Assembly (NCBI GenBank): GCA_036925085.1
Contig: JAUPFP010000026.1
Location: 235,001 to 299,000 of the forward strand
Origin: Brachycybe producta
Taxonomy: Eukaryota > Arthropoda > Diplopoda > Playtdesmida > Andrognathidae
DNA length: 64,000 nt
Direction of reading: 5' to 3'
Below are positions 10,866-21,257 of the stretch, in pieces; position 1 is the first letter of the stretch; every line of letters starts with the position of its first letter. Both the position numbers and the translations under genes were made by a program. The notes below the pieces were generated by a model, which was given only the letters and a program-made list of their open reading frames with translations, did no database searches and was not told the origin of the DNA.

Positions 10866-13138
10866 AAATCAACTGGGCTGCACCTATGGTAATTGTCACA
10901 AAAAAGGAAATAGATATTCGTCTGTGCATAGACTATTGCCAGTTAAATAATGTAACCACAGCAGATCGATATCCTCTTCCCCACATTGAGGAACTTCTTC
11001 ATGCTGCACAAAAAACCGAGTTTGTCCACTGTGGACGTCTGATCTGGTTACCACCATATACCAATCAATCCAGCAGACTAGGACAAGACTGCCTTTACAA
11101 CGAGTGAAATTTGGTCTCCAGAATGAACCTGCAACTTTTCAGAGACTGATGGCCCAATTCCGAAGAGGCATTTCTAATGTCATGATCTTTGCATATATTG
11201 ATGAAATAATAAAAGTTTCACCAAGCTTTTAAGACCACATTAATGATCTGAATTCTGTTTTCCAGCACTTAGCAACATACAGTCTTTGTGCAAACAAAAA
11301 GAAATGTCAGTTTGCCTGTGCTGAGGTGAAGTACCTGGGTCACAGGTTAACTACAGAAGAAATTAGTGTGGATCCTGAAAAGGTAAAAGCCATCATCAAT
11401 ATGATTGCCCCTCATAACCCCAAGGAAGTTCAAATTTTTGTCAAACTTGCTCTTGGTACTGGCGTTTTATTGAAAATTTTGCAAGTATAGCAAAAACTTT
11501 ATGCTCTCTCACTAAATTCCACACACCATAGACCTGAGAAGCAGACCACCAGATTTCTTTTCAAATGCTCAAGACACACCTGACAACTGCTCCAGTGTTA
11601 CATCAGGCAGATGGCAAGCTACGAACTTATGCCAGTGCCTATGCACTTGGTGCTGCCTTACTGCAAGGTGACGGAATAGATGAGACCAGTGGAGTATGCC
11701 AGCCGGTTACTCACCATGAGTGAACGGAATTATACCAGCAACAAAGTGAGAAGCCTTAGCTGTCGTCTGAGGTTCATATTGGAATAGACCATCAAGCTCT
11801 AAAGTAGTTGACATCTATACGAACACCCTGTGGATGACTTCCCTGTTGGGCATTAAAAACACAGGCCTACAATTTAAACAAATATACACCAGGATCCAGC
11901 AATGTGGTTGCAGACCCTTATCACAACCACCTCTACAGCACAATGACCATGGAGACATTGCTAAAGTGGCAATTGAGTTCCTTAATCACCAGCAGAAATC
12001 CGCCATTCTCAACTGCACAACCCAGAGGTACGAAAAATAATTGATGCTTTTGAACAGGATGAAAAGCAGTCTCTACCAATATCATGCACTCCGATGGTGA
12101 GGAAGCACAGCTAGTAGTCTCAGCTGACATGAAAAAGGAAGTCCTTGCAGTTGCATGATGCTCCAACTGCAGGTCAATATGGAGCAGAAAGGACATACCT
12201 ATGTATCACCCAACGATTCTATTCACAGGAATGTGTAACTACATCACCGATTATGTTCGTAACTGCCTTGATTGTCAAAGGTATAAACCCTCCAATCAGA
12301 AACCTAGTGGACTACTGATGACACCAGTGCCAACACGACGGTTCAAGACCATTGCCATATACCTGTTTGAACAATTACCAACACCACCAAATGATAATAG
12401 GTGGCTCATCATTAGTGAACGTGTTGCTACAAAATCAATAGAACTCTTTTCCTTGCCTCATGCTACAGCAGAAGCATGCGCCGGATTACTAGTTGATGAG
12501 ATTTGCCTGTTATGGGACACCACATTGGGTAATCAGTGACAATGGAGTCCAGTTCCTAAGTGCAGTGATACAATGTACAGCAGTGTCTAGGTTTCAAACA
12601 ATCCCTCACTCCTGCCTATCATCCAGAGGCCAACCCAGTGGAGAAAAAAATTGCGATCTCAAAACTCAGCTTGCACTTCTAGTGTAACCTGATCATACTA
12701 TGTGGTACAATGAAATAGCTACCATCTGTTTTTCCATGAATATGGCAACCACCAAAGCAACTGGATTCAGCTTACTTGGATTTCAGTTCTGAACCTCGAG
12801 CCTCAGGAAATGCCACTTGTGACCTGCAACAGATCCTCAAGTACTCCATGTTTGCATAACAAATTAAACCAAACATGAAACAAGATGGCAGACACCTTGG
12901 AAGCTTCCAAGGAAACCACCATTCATGAACAAGACTGATGAAAAGCATAGTGATGAACACCAACAGGACCATTCAACATTAAAAGAGGGAGACAGTCTTT
13001 GTTCGTAATCATATTAGCTCTGCTGCAACGGGAGTCACCAACAAGCTGACAATGCACCATGACGGAACGTATGTGATATTCAGTTATATCACAAACCATG
13101 TAAAAGATTGCCAACCCCACCAACGAGAGATAATGTGA
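10866..13138 (+). pseudogene. pol: Ty3/gypsy family B pol, part 2 (RT to integrase)
   Basis: Resumes the polyprotein broken at 9552. Reverse transcriptase: WAAPMVIVTKK, then LCIDYCQLNNV and DRYPLPHIEELL at about 10870-11010; the catalytic box reads YIDE at 11194-11205 instead of YxDD. KYLGHRL follows near 11330. RNase H (11540-11720) is eroded. Integrase: HDAPTAGQYG near 12155, CLDCQRYKP near 12265 (zinc-binding HHCC half), then LFEQLPTPPNDNR, a DEICLLWDT segment and SDNGVQF near 12535. Many stops and frameshifts. The protein type differs from families A, D and F and resembles mag- or Mdg-like lineages only loosely. Confidence 0.8.
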
Positions 13139-13140
13139 AG

Positions 13141-13649
13141 TGTAACGAGAGGATATTTAAACATTTCAAATAATCAAATATATTTGAAATGTTCGTTTAA
13201 TTTATTAATTTGTTTTATAATTTATTGTTTATAATTTACCTATTGTTAACAGGTCCTGGTAGTGTCCAAGAGGCTTTGACACACCTGGAGCCATTGTATT
13301 ATCAAACATGTGATTCATTGTTATTTTGAGTATAAATGTAGGACCGTGTGGATTGAGAGACACTTCGGATTTGGACTAGAATCCTCTAGAACGTATGCTC
13401 TTCTCTCAATCCACACCATGTCGCTAAGATTGAATAAGGATACGTTATTTCATATGTAAAATCAATGTGTGGACTCATTTATTTTCGGACCGTGGGGCTT
13501 TAGATTTCAGCCGCCACCAGACAGAATGCGACCACATCGAGTAGTATTAGACGGAAGCCATCTGTAAGTTTTGTTCATCAGTGTCTTTTTCTACCGCTGG
13601 ACTCCTGAGGTACCGACACTTGTGTCCCTGGTGCTTAAGTAGCAACACA
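13141..13649 (+). mobile_element. 3' LTR of Ty3/gypsy family B
   Basis: A 509-bp segment starting TGTAACGAGAGG and ending AGCAACACA, directly after the decayed integrase C-terminus. It has a TATAAA-like box near 13330 and an AATAAG/AATAAA-like signal near 13432. Flanks do not match each other, as expected for the 3' LTR of an element whose 5' half is missing. No second copy of this LTR is seen in the window, so the boundary rests on the TG/CA ends and position. Confidence 0.65.
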
Positions 13650-13839
13650 GCTGCCAATAGAGCAAAAAACATGCATCAACACACATCTGGCAAATTCAAA
13701 TGGTGACCTGGAGTCAATTTGAAAGCCACAGTAGACATCCGAAAAGGGTAAGGCTTTGGTCATTTCTTCAGCACGCTAATGATTACAATTTTGGTTCCTA
13801 AAGCATAGAAGACACACTGATTACATCTGATCACTCACT

Positions 13840-14046
13840 GACTCCAATGCAAAGATGCCAGCTGGCAGCAATATGGCGTCCGCCTGGTTGACTATTGCAT
13901 GCAACCGGGTCGACCACCATTAGGAATTCATCTGCTCAGTCAAAAAAATGTTGACTGAGCCAGACCAGGTCGCCACAATCGACACCAGCTGAATTCGAAC
14001 TACCGACCTCAAGGTTGGTAGTCACAGACGTTACCATATGGGCTAA
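13840..14046 (-). mobile_element. tRNA-derived SINE (minus strand)
   Basis: Read on the minus strand, the segment starts TAGCCCATATGGTAACGT (polymerase III A-box-like) and has GGTAGTTCGAATTC about 35-40 bases later (B box; the TTCGAAT core of a tRNA T-loop). The spacing fits a degenerate tRNA head. It is followed by a body of roughly 140 bp containing a short inverted CTCAGTCAA/TTGACTGAG pair. The tail and target duplication are not defined. It is not a functional tRNA because the acceptor stem is not paired. Confidence 0.6.
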
Positions 14047-14147
14047 TTCAGTCACCACTGAATTTTTGGATTTTTATACAATAGTAAAAAATAATAAAAT
14101 GTTAGTAAGCTTTGATCGTTACGTTGTCAGAAGTTACAAACAAGGGA

Positions 14148-14150
<3 letters not shown>

Positions 14151-14190
<40 letters not shown>
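14151..14190. repeat. (TA)n microsatellite
   Basis: Twenty uninterrupted TA units ending exactly where the Tc1-like element at 14191 begins. Tc1/mariner elements insert at TA, so this array is a plausible target. Confidence 0.95.
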
Positions 14191-14193
<3 letters not shown>

Positions 14194-14931
14194 CTTTTCA
14201 TATATATAGACGCACCCCAATAATGGGCTATATCTCGAGTTAAACTTGATGGATTCGCCTGACATTTTCATCATAAACAGATTATCTTTTATTACAAACT
14301 TTCTGCTTAACAGATTTTTTTTTAATAAAAAGGTAAAAATTAAAAAAATTAAAGTGGAAAATGGCCGTTTCATAATTATAGACACACTAATGAACTTTTC
14401 ATTTTAATTATTGTGACAAAATAACATTCGGAACACAACAGTAACATTAAAATTTATAAGGTATATGACTGTCCTGATGTTTTAGAAGGATGTGAGGAGT
14501 AAACCACAATATTTTTCTAAACAAAATTTTGGCAGTGGAGGAGCCTAATAATATAGGGAAGATTTAGTGCCTTTGGTACGAACAGCTTAGTTTTTCAAAA
14601 GCAGGCTCAGCCTTTATTTCAACCAAAAGAAATATCAACGATTATCAGAAATTGTTACGAGAGTATGTACTGCCAAAAACATTGATTCCATAGCATTAGC
14701 TTAGTAACCCAGCAAGAAAATGCCCCAATTTCCTCCAAAAATATCCTAATGAAGAAATGGTTATGGAACCAAAATATCGCAACTCTCGAATGGCCGGCGT
14801 GTCCCCCGGACTTAATTCTTGTAGAAAACTTGGGACAACATTGTATGTGATTGTTAAGCAGATTGCCACGTTTATGCTACAAGATCAAAGCTGAAAAGTG
14901 CCATTTTAGCTGCTTCGAAACACACTGTACA
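14191..14931 (+). mobile_element. Deleted Tc1/mariner-like element
   Basis: Starts GTGCTTTTCATATATATAGACGCACCCC, matching the ends of the fold-back element at 19299-20868 (CAGTGCATTTCATATATATAGACGCACCCC). About 300 bp of the terminal arm is followed by decayed transposase C-terminal sequence: a GTGCCTTTGGTACG segment near 14570, then a frame reading TLEWPACPPDLI near 14785-14815 that resembles the WPxxSPDLNPIE block of Tc1 transposases. It stops near 14931 at AAACACACTGTA, so the right arm is nearly absent. Non-autonomous and internally deleted. Confidence 0.75.
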
Positions 14932-14939
14932 TATATACA

Positions 14940-15140
14940 TATATATTTCTGAGCAAAAAAGCAAAACTATATTTCGGGTGAAATTGAACGCAAGTTTCCC
15001 CATTTTTTTAACTTAGCCATTGTGGGCTGCCAGACCAGCTGATCTTGGTTAGTGACCCCAAGCTACATTTTTTAAGTATTCAACCCTTCTGTGTGTTTCA
15101 GGTTAAATTGGCATGTTGCTGGCTCTTGGCCTATGATGAG
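14940..15140. repeat. Dispersed repeat, inverted copy of 60-310
   Basis: Reverse-complement partner of the repeat at the start of the window, with estimated identity of 70-80 percent by eye. It lies directly beside the deleted Tc1-like element. No ends, coding frame or target duplication can be seen. Confidence 0.6.
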
Positions 15141-15470
15141 TAACACCTACAATGTGGTCAGCCTATATGACCATGCAAGCTGTACAAAAAATAATTATTT
15201 CCCACATCAGGCATATGAACTTCAAAATGATTTCAACCATTAAAACTTTCCCACCTATGGCAGCATCAAAATGTGACAATGCATCAACAAACTGCCCTTT
15301 GGCCATTAACTCCAGTCCAAGTACAACAAATCTTTCAGCTTCTGGGCCGTTGTTTGTAAAGGTACCTACAAATGAAACAATATTCATATATATGCTTCTT
15401 TTGTGAATAATACGGAAATACGATAGAATGAACACAATAAAACATAAAAAATAAACATTTTTTTTTAATT
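15141..15470. other. Unassigned gap between repeat and RTE insertion
   Basis: Two overlapping 84-90-codon open frames on opposite strands (15152-15406 and 15163-15435) mirror each other and show no known domain; I do not call either. No repeat partner was recognised. Confidence 0.3.
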
Positions 15471-15488
15471 ATTCAAAGTCAAAATATA

Positions 15489-16266
15489 GTTGGGGAATCC
15501 AAAATGGAACTCGAGATAAGGTTAGAGGAGACTAGGAATGCCTTGGAATCAAAAAGGTTGAAAATAAGTAGGGCAAAAATGGAGTACATGAAATTTCAGT
15601 GTGATGGGAAAGAACAGTTGAATGAGGGGATTAGACTTGGGGACAGTTTAATGCAGCAGGTGCATGACTTCAAATATTTAGGATCTGTGCTGCAAGATGA
15701 TGGGAGCTTAGACTTAGACATCACAAACCGGATAAAAGCAGGTTGGCATAGGTGGAGGCAGGCTAGTGGGATTTTATGTGACAGGAAGTTACCTATAAAA
15801 TTGAAGGGAAAGTTTTATAGAACAGTAGTCAGACCAGCTATGTTGTATGGGTCAGAATGTTGGGCAATCAAGAAGGTGCATGCGGATAGAATGCAGGTAG
15901 CTGAGATGAGAATGCTAAGGTTTATGAGTGGGGTGACCAGAAGGGATAGGATCAGAAACAATTTTATTAGGGGTAGTGTAGGGGTAACAAATATAGTAGA
16001 AAAGATGCAGGAAAATAGGCTGCGGTGGTTTGGGCATGTCCTCAGGAGCGGAGAAGATGGGCTGCTGAGGCAGGCAATGAACTTAGACCTGGGAATAAAA
16101 CGGGGTAGAGGAAGACCCAAGCAAACCTGGGAGTGCTAGTAAAACGGGATATGGTGGCAGGTAGGGTCACTGGGGGCTTAGTGCAAAATTGGAACGAGTG
16201 GAGAGTTAGAACCAGCAGGGTCGACCCTGCTGCTTGCGGGATAAGGTACAGGAAATGATGATGATG
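15489..16266 (+). pseudogene. RTE-type non-LTR retrotransposon, 3' fragment
   Basis: C-terminal part of an RTE-clade reverse transcriptase. It reads EYMKF near 15580, FKYLGSVLQDDG near 15670-15705, GWHRWRQASGILCDRKLP near 15745-15795, then YGSECWAIKK near 15845 and NRLRWFGHVLR near 16010-16045, the usual RTE tail order. The frame closes at 16139 by a frameshift or stop and the last homologous residues (DPAACGIRYR) are at about 16220-16250. The element ends in an ATG-repeat tail at about 16255-16268. Flanks 15471-15488 and 16267-16284 are near-identical 18-mers (one mismatch), a clear target duplication. It is 5'-truncated, as is usual for target-primed insertions. Confidence 0.92.
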
Positions 16267-16284
16267 ATTCAAGGTCAAAATATA

Positions 16285-17431
16285 TTTGTAAGCTGTTGCA
16301 AAAACATCTGAAATCAAATTGTACTGTTTCAACACCATATAACAGCAAATACTACTTTACATGATACACAGTATTTATGAGTTAGAGCTTTACTAGCTTC
16401 ACTATTGTCAACTGTTTCAATAAACAGATTTTAATCTTATCCCGATTTAAGGCAAAACAAATAAGCTCACTTCATAAGTTTTGTGGCAAAGCACGTTCAT
16501 CAAATGGCAATAAGCACTCATGCAATGTAGTCAATTCAGATGAAGGTAAATTTTTATTTTTTTCAGCTGGTCGAAGTTTTCTTGAACTGATCAAAGAAAA
16601 ATCAGCATTCAATTATTGACATTTGATTATTAAGCAAAATCATAAAATCTTCTAGCTGGTCATATTCCTAGATTCATAAGTGCAGGAGAAACCATTATAC
16701 TATTTGAAAACTCATAAGCAACAAACACACAGCTGCATACAGTTGTGTCATACAACTGTATGTAGCTGGCTGTTTGGTAAAAATTACAACTCCCTGTTTT
16801 TTTATTTTATACTTGACTGGCAATATTTTTTTGAAAAAGCTCAACCGGCACAAATAACTATGGGCCCTTCTGACATTTGTCCCAGCTGCCCTTTGGCCAG
16901 CCTGCCTCTGCTCCTGAAGACACTAAGTTTTCATCAAAACATCATACTATACCTTTCTATACAAGCTACTGCATCCTACTGAAAGAAATTTCGTCTTTTT
17001 TCTTCAGAAAAGATTATGTTTTTCTGTTTTCTTAAAAAACCTCAACTATTAATTGTCATAAAAATGTAACTCATAAAACTAGGTTACGTAAAAAATTTGA
17101 ACTAAAAGTAAAATGAAAGTTAAACCTGTTATGCATACCATTCTTAATAACTTTTAGATCTTAAAACTATTAACTTCTCTTAAAACTCTTAAATTCTCAA
17201 ACATTGAAATACAACCTACAGTTATTTTCTAAATTCAGTTTAATCCTTTCTAATTGAAAAAGGTTGACAATGATGAAGCAAAAACTAGAGCAAAAATAAT
17301 TCAATTAAGTTGTACTAAGTAATTAAAAAAATCAATTTTAAAAACCAACATGGAAGCATTCCCCTAGCATTATCCTTCTACAAGCCTTCTTTTTATCACA
17401 AAAGAAATTAAGACCTTTCCGTTCTGAACGC
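16285..17431. other. AT-rich stretch without recognisable features
   Basis: No coding frame with a known motif, no clear tandem repeat and no inverted repeat stood out. A small palindromic CATACAGTTGT/ACAACTGTATG pair lies near 16735-16765. Confidence 0.4.
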
Positions 17432-18106
17432 TCATGGTGAGACGTTTTGGCCCGCCACTGTTTTATTACTATTTAGTGCGGTTTGATTTTGGGTTCTAAC
17501 TTTATTTACGTTGTGTATTTTGTTTGTAGCTTCTGGGCCACTCGGTACTTAAGGTAAGGATTGACCCAGATTCTATTTTTATGTTGACATTATCATTCTC
17601 CCCTCATGGCCATTGTTCTCTACTTCCACATGAGTGGATTTTAATGTGTTATTAACTCCAACTTAATTGCCTCGGAAGTTACTCCTGCCGCATGTCGCAT
17701 TTTTGGCCAAAACTATACGAAAGGCGGGACCACTTTTGACCAGCCGTGGTCAAATGAGGGCCGACTTTGGTCAACTGTGATCAGGCACCTACCTGTCTTG
17801 GTATAAAGTTACCCTCATCATATTACAGAGTTACTTCAACCATTTTTGGAGCACAAGTCGAAAAAGACTTCGTTGTCAAAAAATGTTAGGCTTAAAGCCT
17901 ATGGACTTAGTCCCGTGTGGGTTTTACGTTTAACACGGAACGTAGACCCACTTTTGGCCAAGCTTATCTCATATAGTTACACACAACACCATGAGAGGAG
18001 CCACCATCGTGCTTTGAGTGCACTAAGCTGCTGTTGCTTAAGGGTGCATGTGTACATTTGCCATCTTTATTTTACAAGGATGAATGTTCATTATTAAAGG
18101 TGCGTC
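17432..18106 (+). mobile_element. LTR fragment, element E family
   Basis: Begins TGAGACGTTTTGGCCCGCC, the same start as the minus-strand LTR at 48689-49610. Shared landmarks in order are AGCTTCTGGGCCACTCGGTAC near 17530, GACCCAGATT near 17565, and ACTTCCACATGAGTGGAT near 17622. A TATAAAG box lies near 17802. The downstream portion diverges from the 48.7-kb copy. It is cut on the right by a minus-strand element-D LTR fragment. Confidence 0.65.
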
Positions 18107-18376
18107 CTCATGCCCATGATGTGGTATGGAAAGATTCAACATAATACAAATTTAGAGCAAAGACAAGGAGAAGTAACAAAGAGGAACACGGTCCTTTTAT
18201 ACCTTGGACCCGTGTACACCTACGAGGTGTAACAAGGTAAAAGTGACCATGGTCCTAAGTGTATCACACCGCCACTTCGATGCACGTCAGAAGTGTGAGT
18301 CAGAAAGGACGGAGAGACAAGCGGAAGTTGTTTACCCTAGGCTATGCTTTTGGTGGGAACGGGAGTTGCTGGGTGT

Positions 18377-18380
<4 letters not shown>
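18107..18380 (-). mobile_element. LTR fragment, element D family (minus strand)
   Basis: On the minus strand it starts TGTAACACCCAG and runs parallel to the element-D LTR at 32800-33479: the GGTAAACAACT block, TTTCTGACTCA, TAGGACCATGGTCACTT, GGTTACACCTC, the box AAGGTATAAAAGG near 18195-18210 and GCATGAGGAC near 18100. Homology fades below about 18080. It abuts the (TA)n array at 18381, so its 5' end lies against the microsatellite. Confidence 0.75.
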
Positions 18381-18441
<61 letters not shown>

Positions 18442-18459
18442 ACATACATATATATATAT
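18381..18459. repeat. (TA)n microsatellite
   Basis: Nearly pure TA repeat with a few TG/CA interruptions near 18437-18448. It lies between two LTRs, the minus-strand D fragment and the LTR-like unit starting at 18460. Confidence 0.95.
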
Positions 18460-19255
18460 TGAAACGATCAGTCAAGGAGCGCTCCTGGCTCACTTAGTTT
18501 TTTGTGGATCGTTTGTTTTTGTTTTTAGATTGGCCTGGAACTTTGTCAACCCTCTGTACTGATGTACAGAGGATTGACCTAGTTCTCTCAGCTGACAACA
18601 CCAATATCCTGTCTTGGGTCACCTCTTGGGTCTCTTTCTCTCCCAGTCCCACCCCTTAATACAAAAAGATCATGCTGATAAGCAGTAGCATTAAGTCAAT
18701 GGGGTTGCATTTTTCTTGGAAAATTGTCGTTTTAATAGAATGAATCATCTTTCTATATTTTGTTGACCACTGGTCAATCAAATTGATTGGCCAGTTTGGT
18801 TTTTTATTTCGATTTTACCCAATCAAATAATACTGAGAAATGGTTCTCAGTATCCTCTTTTTGGATATAAAAGGCCGTGTATTTTTGTGTACGAGGAGAT
18901 TATGAAAACAGAGAATCTATGCCCAATTTGGGATAGACCTCAATGGAAAGGATTGTAAATAAATGGTTATTATACTTTAAAATTGCCAAGTCTTATTTTT
19001 TATACATATTGGGGAGAACGAAAGTTCTAAAATCATCTTCATCTTGAATTACCAATCCGGGTGAAAACCCGGATCAACACTTCTAGATGCAACTTCAAGG
19101 GACAGCACGATCAACTAGCTTTTAACGGGCGAAAGCCCGAGGGGTAGCAGACAGCTAAAAGATCCATTTTACTGTAAAAGTTCAACCAGGAAGAACTTGT
19201 GAGGAATAGGAAGGCTTTTTGGTATATTTTATCCACCACAAGGTGGTTCGTTACA
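18460..19255 (+). mobile_element. Probable solo LTR in a (TA)n array
   Basis: A 796-bp unit starting TGAAACGATC and ending GGTTCGTTACA, flanked on both sides by ATAT from the TA array, consistent with a 4-bp target duplication. Internal landmarks shared with the element-E LTR are ATGAATCAT near 18720, a GATTGGCCAG region near 18785, a CTGAGAA...TTCTCAG hairpin near 18830, the box GATATAAAAGG near 18863 and GAATCTATGCCCAATTTGGG near 18910. A GGGCGAAAGCCC stem is present near 19124. It is best read as a diverged member of the E LTR group. The TA context makes the target duplication weak evidence by itself. Confidence 0.6.
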
Positions 19256-19298
19256 ATATATATATATATACATACACATATATATATACATACACATA

Positions 19299-20858
19299 CA
19301 GTGCATTTCATATATATAGACGCACCCCAAAAATTGGTTATAACTCGAGTTATAGTCAATGGATTCACCTGAAATTTTCAGCATAAAGAGATCATCTTAT
19401 ATTCTAAACTTTCTGCTAGGCAGAATTTTTTTTCTTTAAAAGGTAAAAATTAAAAAAATTAAAAACTGGAAAATGACCGTTTCATAATTATAGACGCACT
19501 AATGAACTTTTCACTTTTATTAATTATTGTGACAAAATAACATGCTGAATCATTAAAAATAGTAAGGTATACAACTGTTATGATGTTTCAAAACTTAAAA
19601 CATTCTTTTTTACAGAATTAAACAATATTTATAAGCAAATTTGCAGAAATTCTACCCCGAAACAGCTAAAATGGGACTTTTCAACTCTGCTATTGTAGTA
19701 TAATCATAGCAATCTGTAAATCATTATTGTATGATGTTGTCCCGAAAGTTCTCTGTAAGATTTAAGTCCGGGGACACCCTGGCCATTCGAGAGTGGTGAT
19801 ATTCTGGTTTCGTAACCATTGATACCTTAGATTACTGGAGCGAACTGGTGCATTTTCTTGCTCGAATGCTAAGCTAACGCTAGGAAATCGACTTTGGCAG
19901 GTCAGTAAACGCTATCATAATATTGTCTGATAATAAACATTATTTTTTGGTTGGTTCAAATGCGCTAAATACTTCGCATATTGTTAGGCCACCACCACCG
20001 ACATATCTGAGTGCGTGAAAAAATTCAATCTCGATGATTCTGACGGTTTTTTTTTCTTTCTTCATATTGGAAGGATGTTACGAGAAAAGCACAATATTTT
20101 CCTAAACAAAATTTCGGCAGTGGGGGAGCCTAATATTATGGGGAACATTTAGTGCCTTTCAAACGAGCAGCTTAGTTTTTGAAACGCGAGCTTAGCATTT
20201 ATTTCAACCCAAATAAATATCAGTGATTATCAGACAATGTTACAAGGGTATGTCCTGCCCTATTACATCGCTTCTATAGCATTTGCTTAGTATCCCAGCA
20301 AGAAAATGGCCCAGTTTCCTCCAATAACCTAACGAAGGAATGGTTACGGAACCAAAATATCACCACTCTCGAATGGCCGGCGTGTCTCCCGGACTTAAAT
20401 CCTGATGAAAACGTTTGGGACATCATTGTACATGATGATTAAGCAGATTGCCATCATGATAATACAATATCAAAGCTGAAAATTGCCATTTTAGCTCCTT
20501 TTCAGTAGAATTTCGGTAAATTTGCTTATAAATATTGTTTAATTCTGTAAAAAAGAATGTTTTAAGTTTTGAAACATCATAACAGTCGTATACCTTACTA
20601 TTTTTAATGATTCAGCATGTTATTTTGTCACAGTAATTAATAAAAGTGAAAAGTTCATTAGTGCGTCTATAATTATGAAACGGTCATTTTCCAGTTTTTA
20701 ATTTTTTTAATTTTTACCTTTTAAAGAAAAAAATTTCTGCCTAGCAGAAAGTTTAGAATATAAGATGATCTCTTTATGCTGAAAATTTCAGGTGAATCCA
20801 TTGACTATAACTCGAGTTATAACCAATTTTTGGGGTGCGTCTATATATATGAAACGCA

Positions 20859-20868
<10 letters not shown>
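19299..20868. mobile_element. Tc1-like fold-back element (giant inverted repeat)
   Basis: The ends are CAGTGCATTTCATATATATAGACGCACC and its complement, embedded in TA repeats. By eye the two arms pair from 19299 to about 19985 and from about 20190 to 20868, roughly 680 bp per arm with a loop near 200 bp. The arms contain not only terminal repeat but also the C-terminal part of a Tc1/mariner transposase: each carries a block equivalent to LEWPACLPDLNPDE (right arm near 20370-20410; left arm complemented near 19760-19800). Both copies have stops. It therefore looks like a duplicated-and-inverted half element rather than a normal Tc1 with a central gene. Confidence 0.85.
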
Positions 20869-20911
<43 letters not shown>

Positions 20912-20955
20912 TATATAATATATAATATATAAATATATATAATATATAATATATA

Positions 20956-20997
<42 letters not shown>
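20869..20997. repeat. (TA)n and TATAAATA satellite
   Basis: TA repeat passing into ATATAAT/ATATAAA variants, then TA again. It flanks the fold-back element on its right side; a smaller TA/CATA array flanks the left side at 19256-19298. Confidence 0.9.
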
Positions 20998-20999
<2 letters not shown>

Positions 21000-21257
21000 T
21001 TATACCAAATAAATTAACAGAAAATAATTACGATTAACATGTTCTTTGTGTGATTTTTCTTTTCGGTTCGTATAGGAGGATATGCACAAACCTTAGTTTT
21101 CAGCATCGACTCAAAGTACCCTAAGTGTTATTTAGATGTGTAACCGGCACCATTTTAATGCCCCATAGTCAATGGAAAGCCGGCAAGCCTGTTTCTATAG
21201 GAGACTATGGATCTAGACTTATACAATTATCACAAAATATAGAAATAAACATTAAGG
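20998..21257. other. Spacer without features
   Basis: About 260 bp between the TA array and the next inverted-repeat element. A TCTATAGGAGACTATGGATCTAGA segment is the only notable local sequence. Nothing coding is seen. Confidence 0.3.

Noticed and set aside
13985-14045. Functional tRNA gene
   Set aside because: A and B boxes are present but the cloverleaf stems do not pair; it is the head of a SINE. The same applies to 50741-50815.
15152-15435. Overlapping 84-90-codon frames on opposite strands
   Set aside because: They mirror each other, have no motif, no repeat partner and no splice context.
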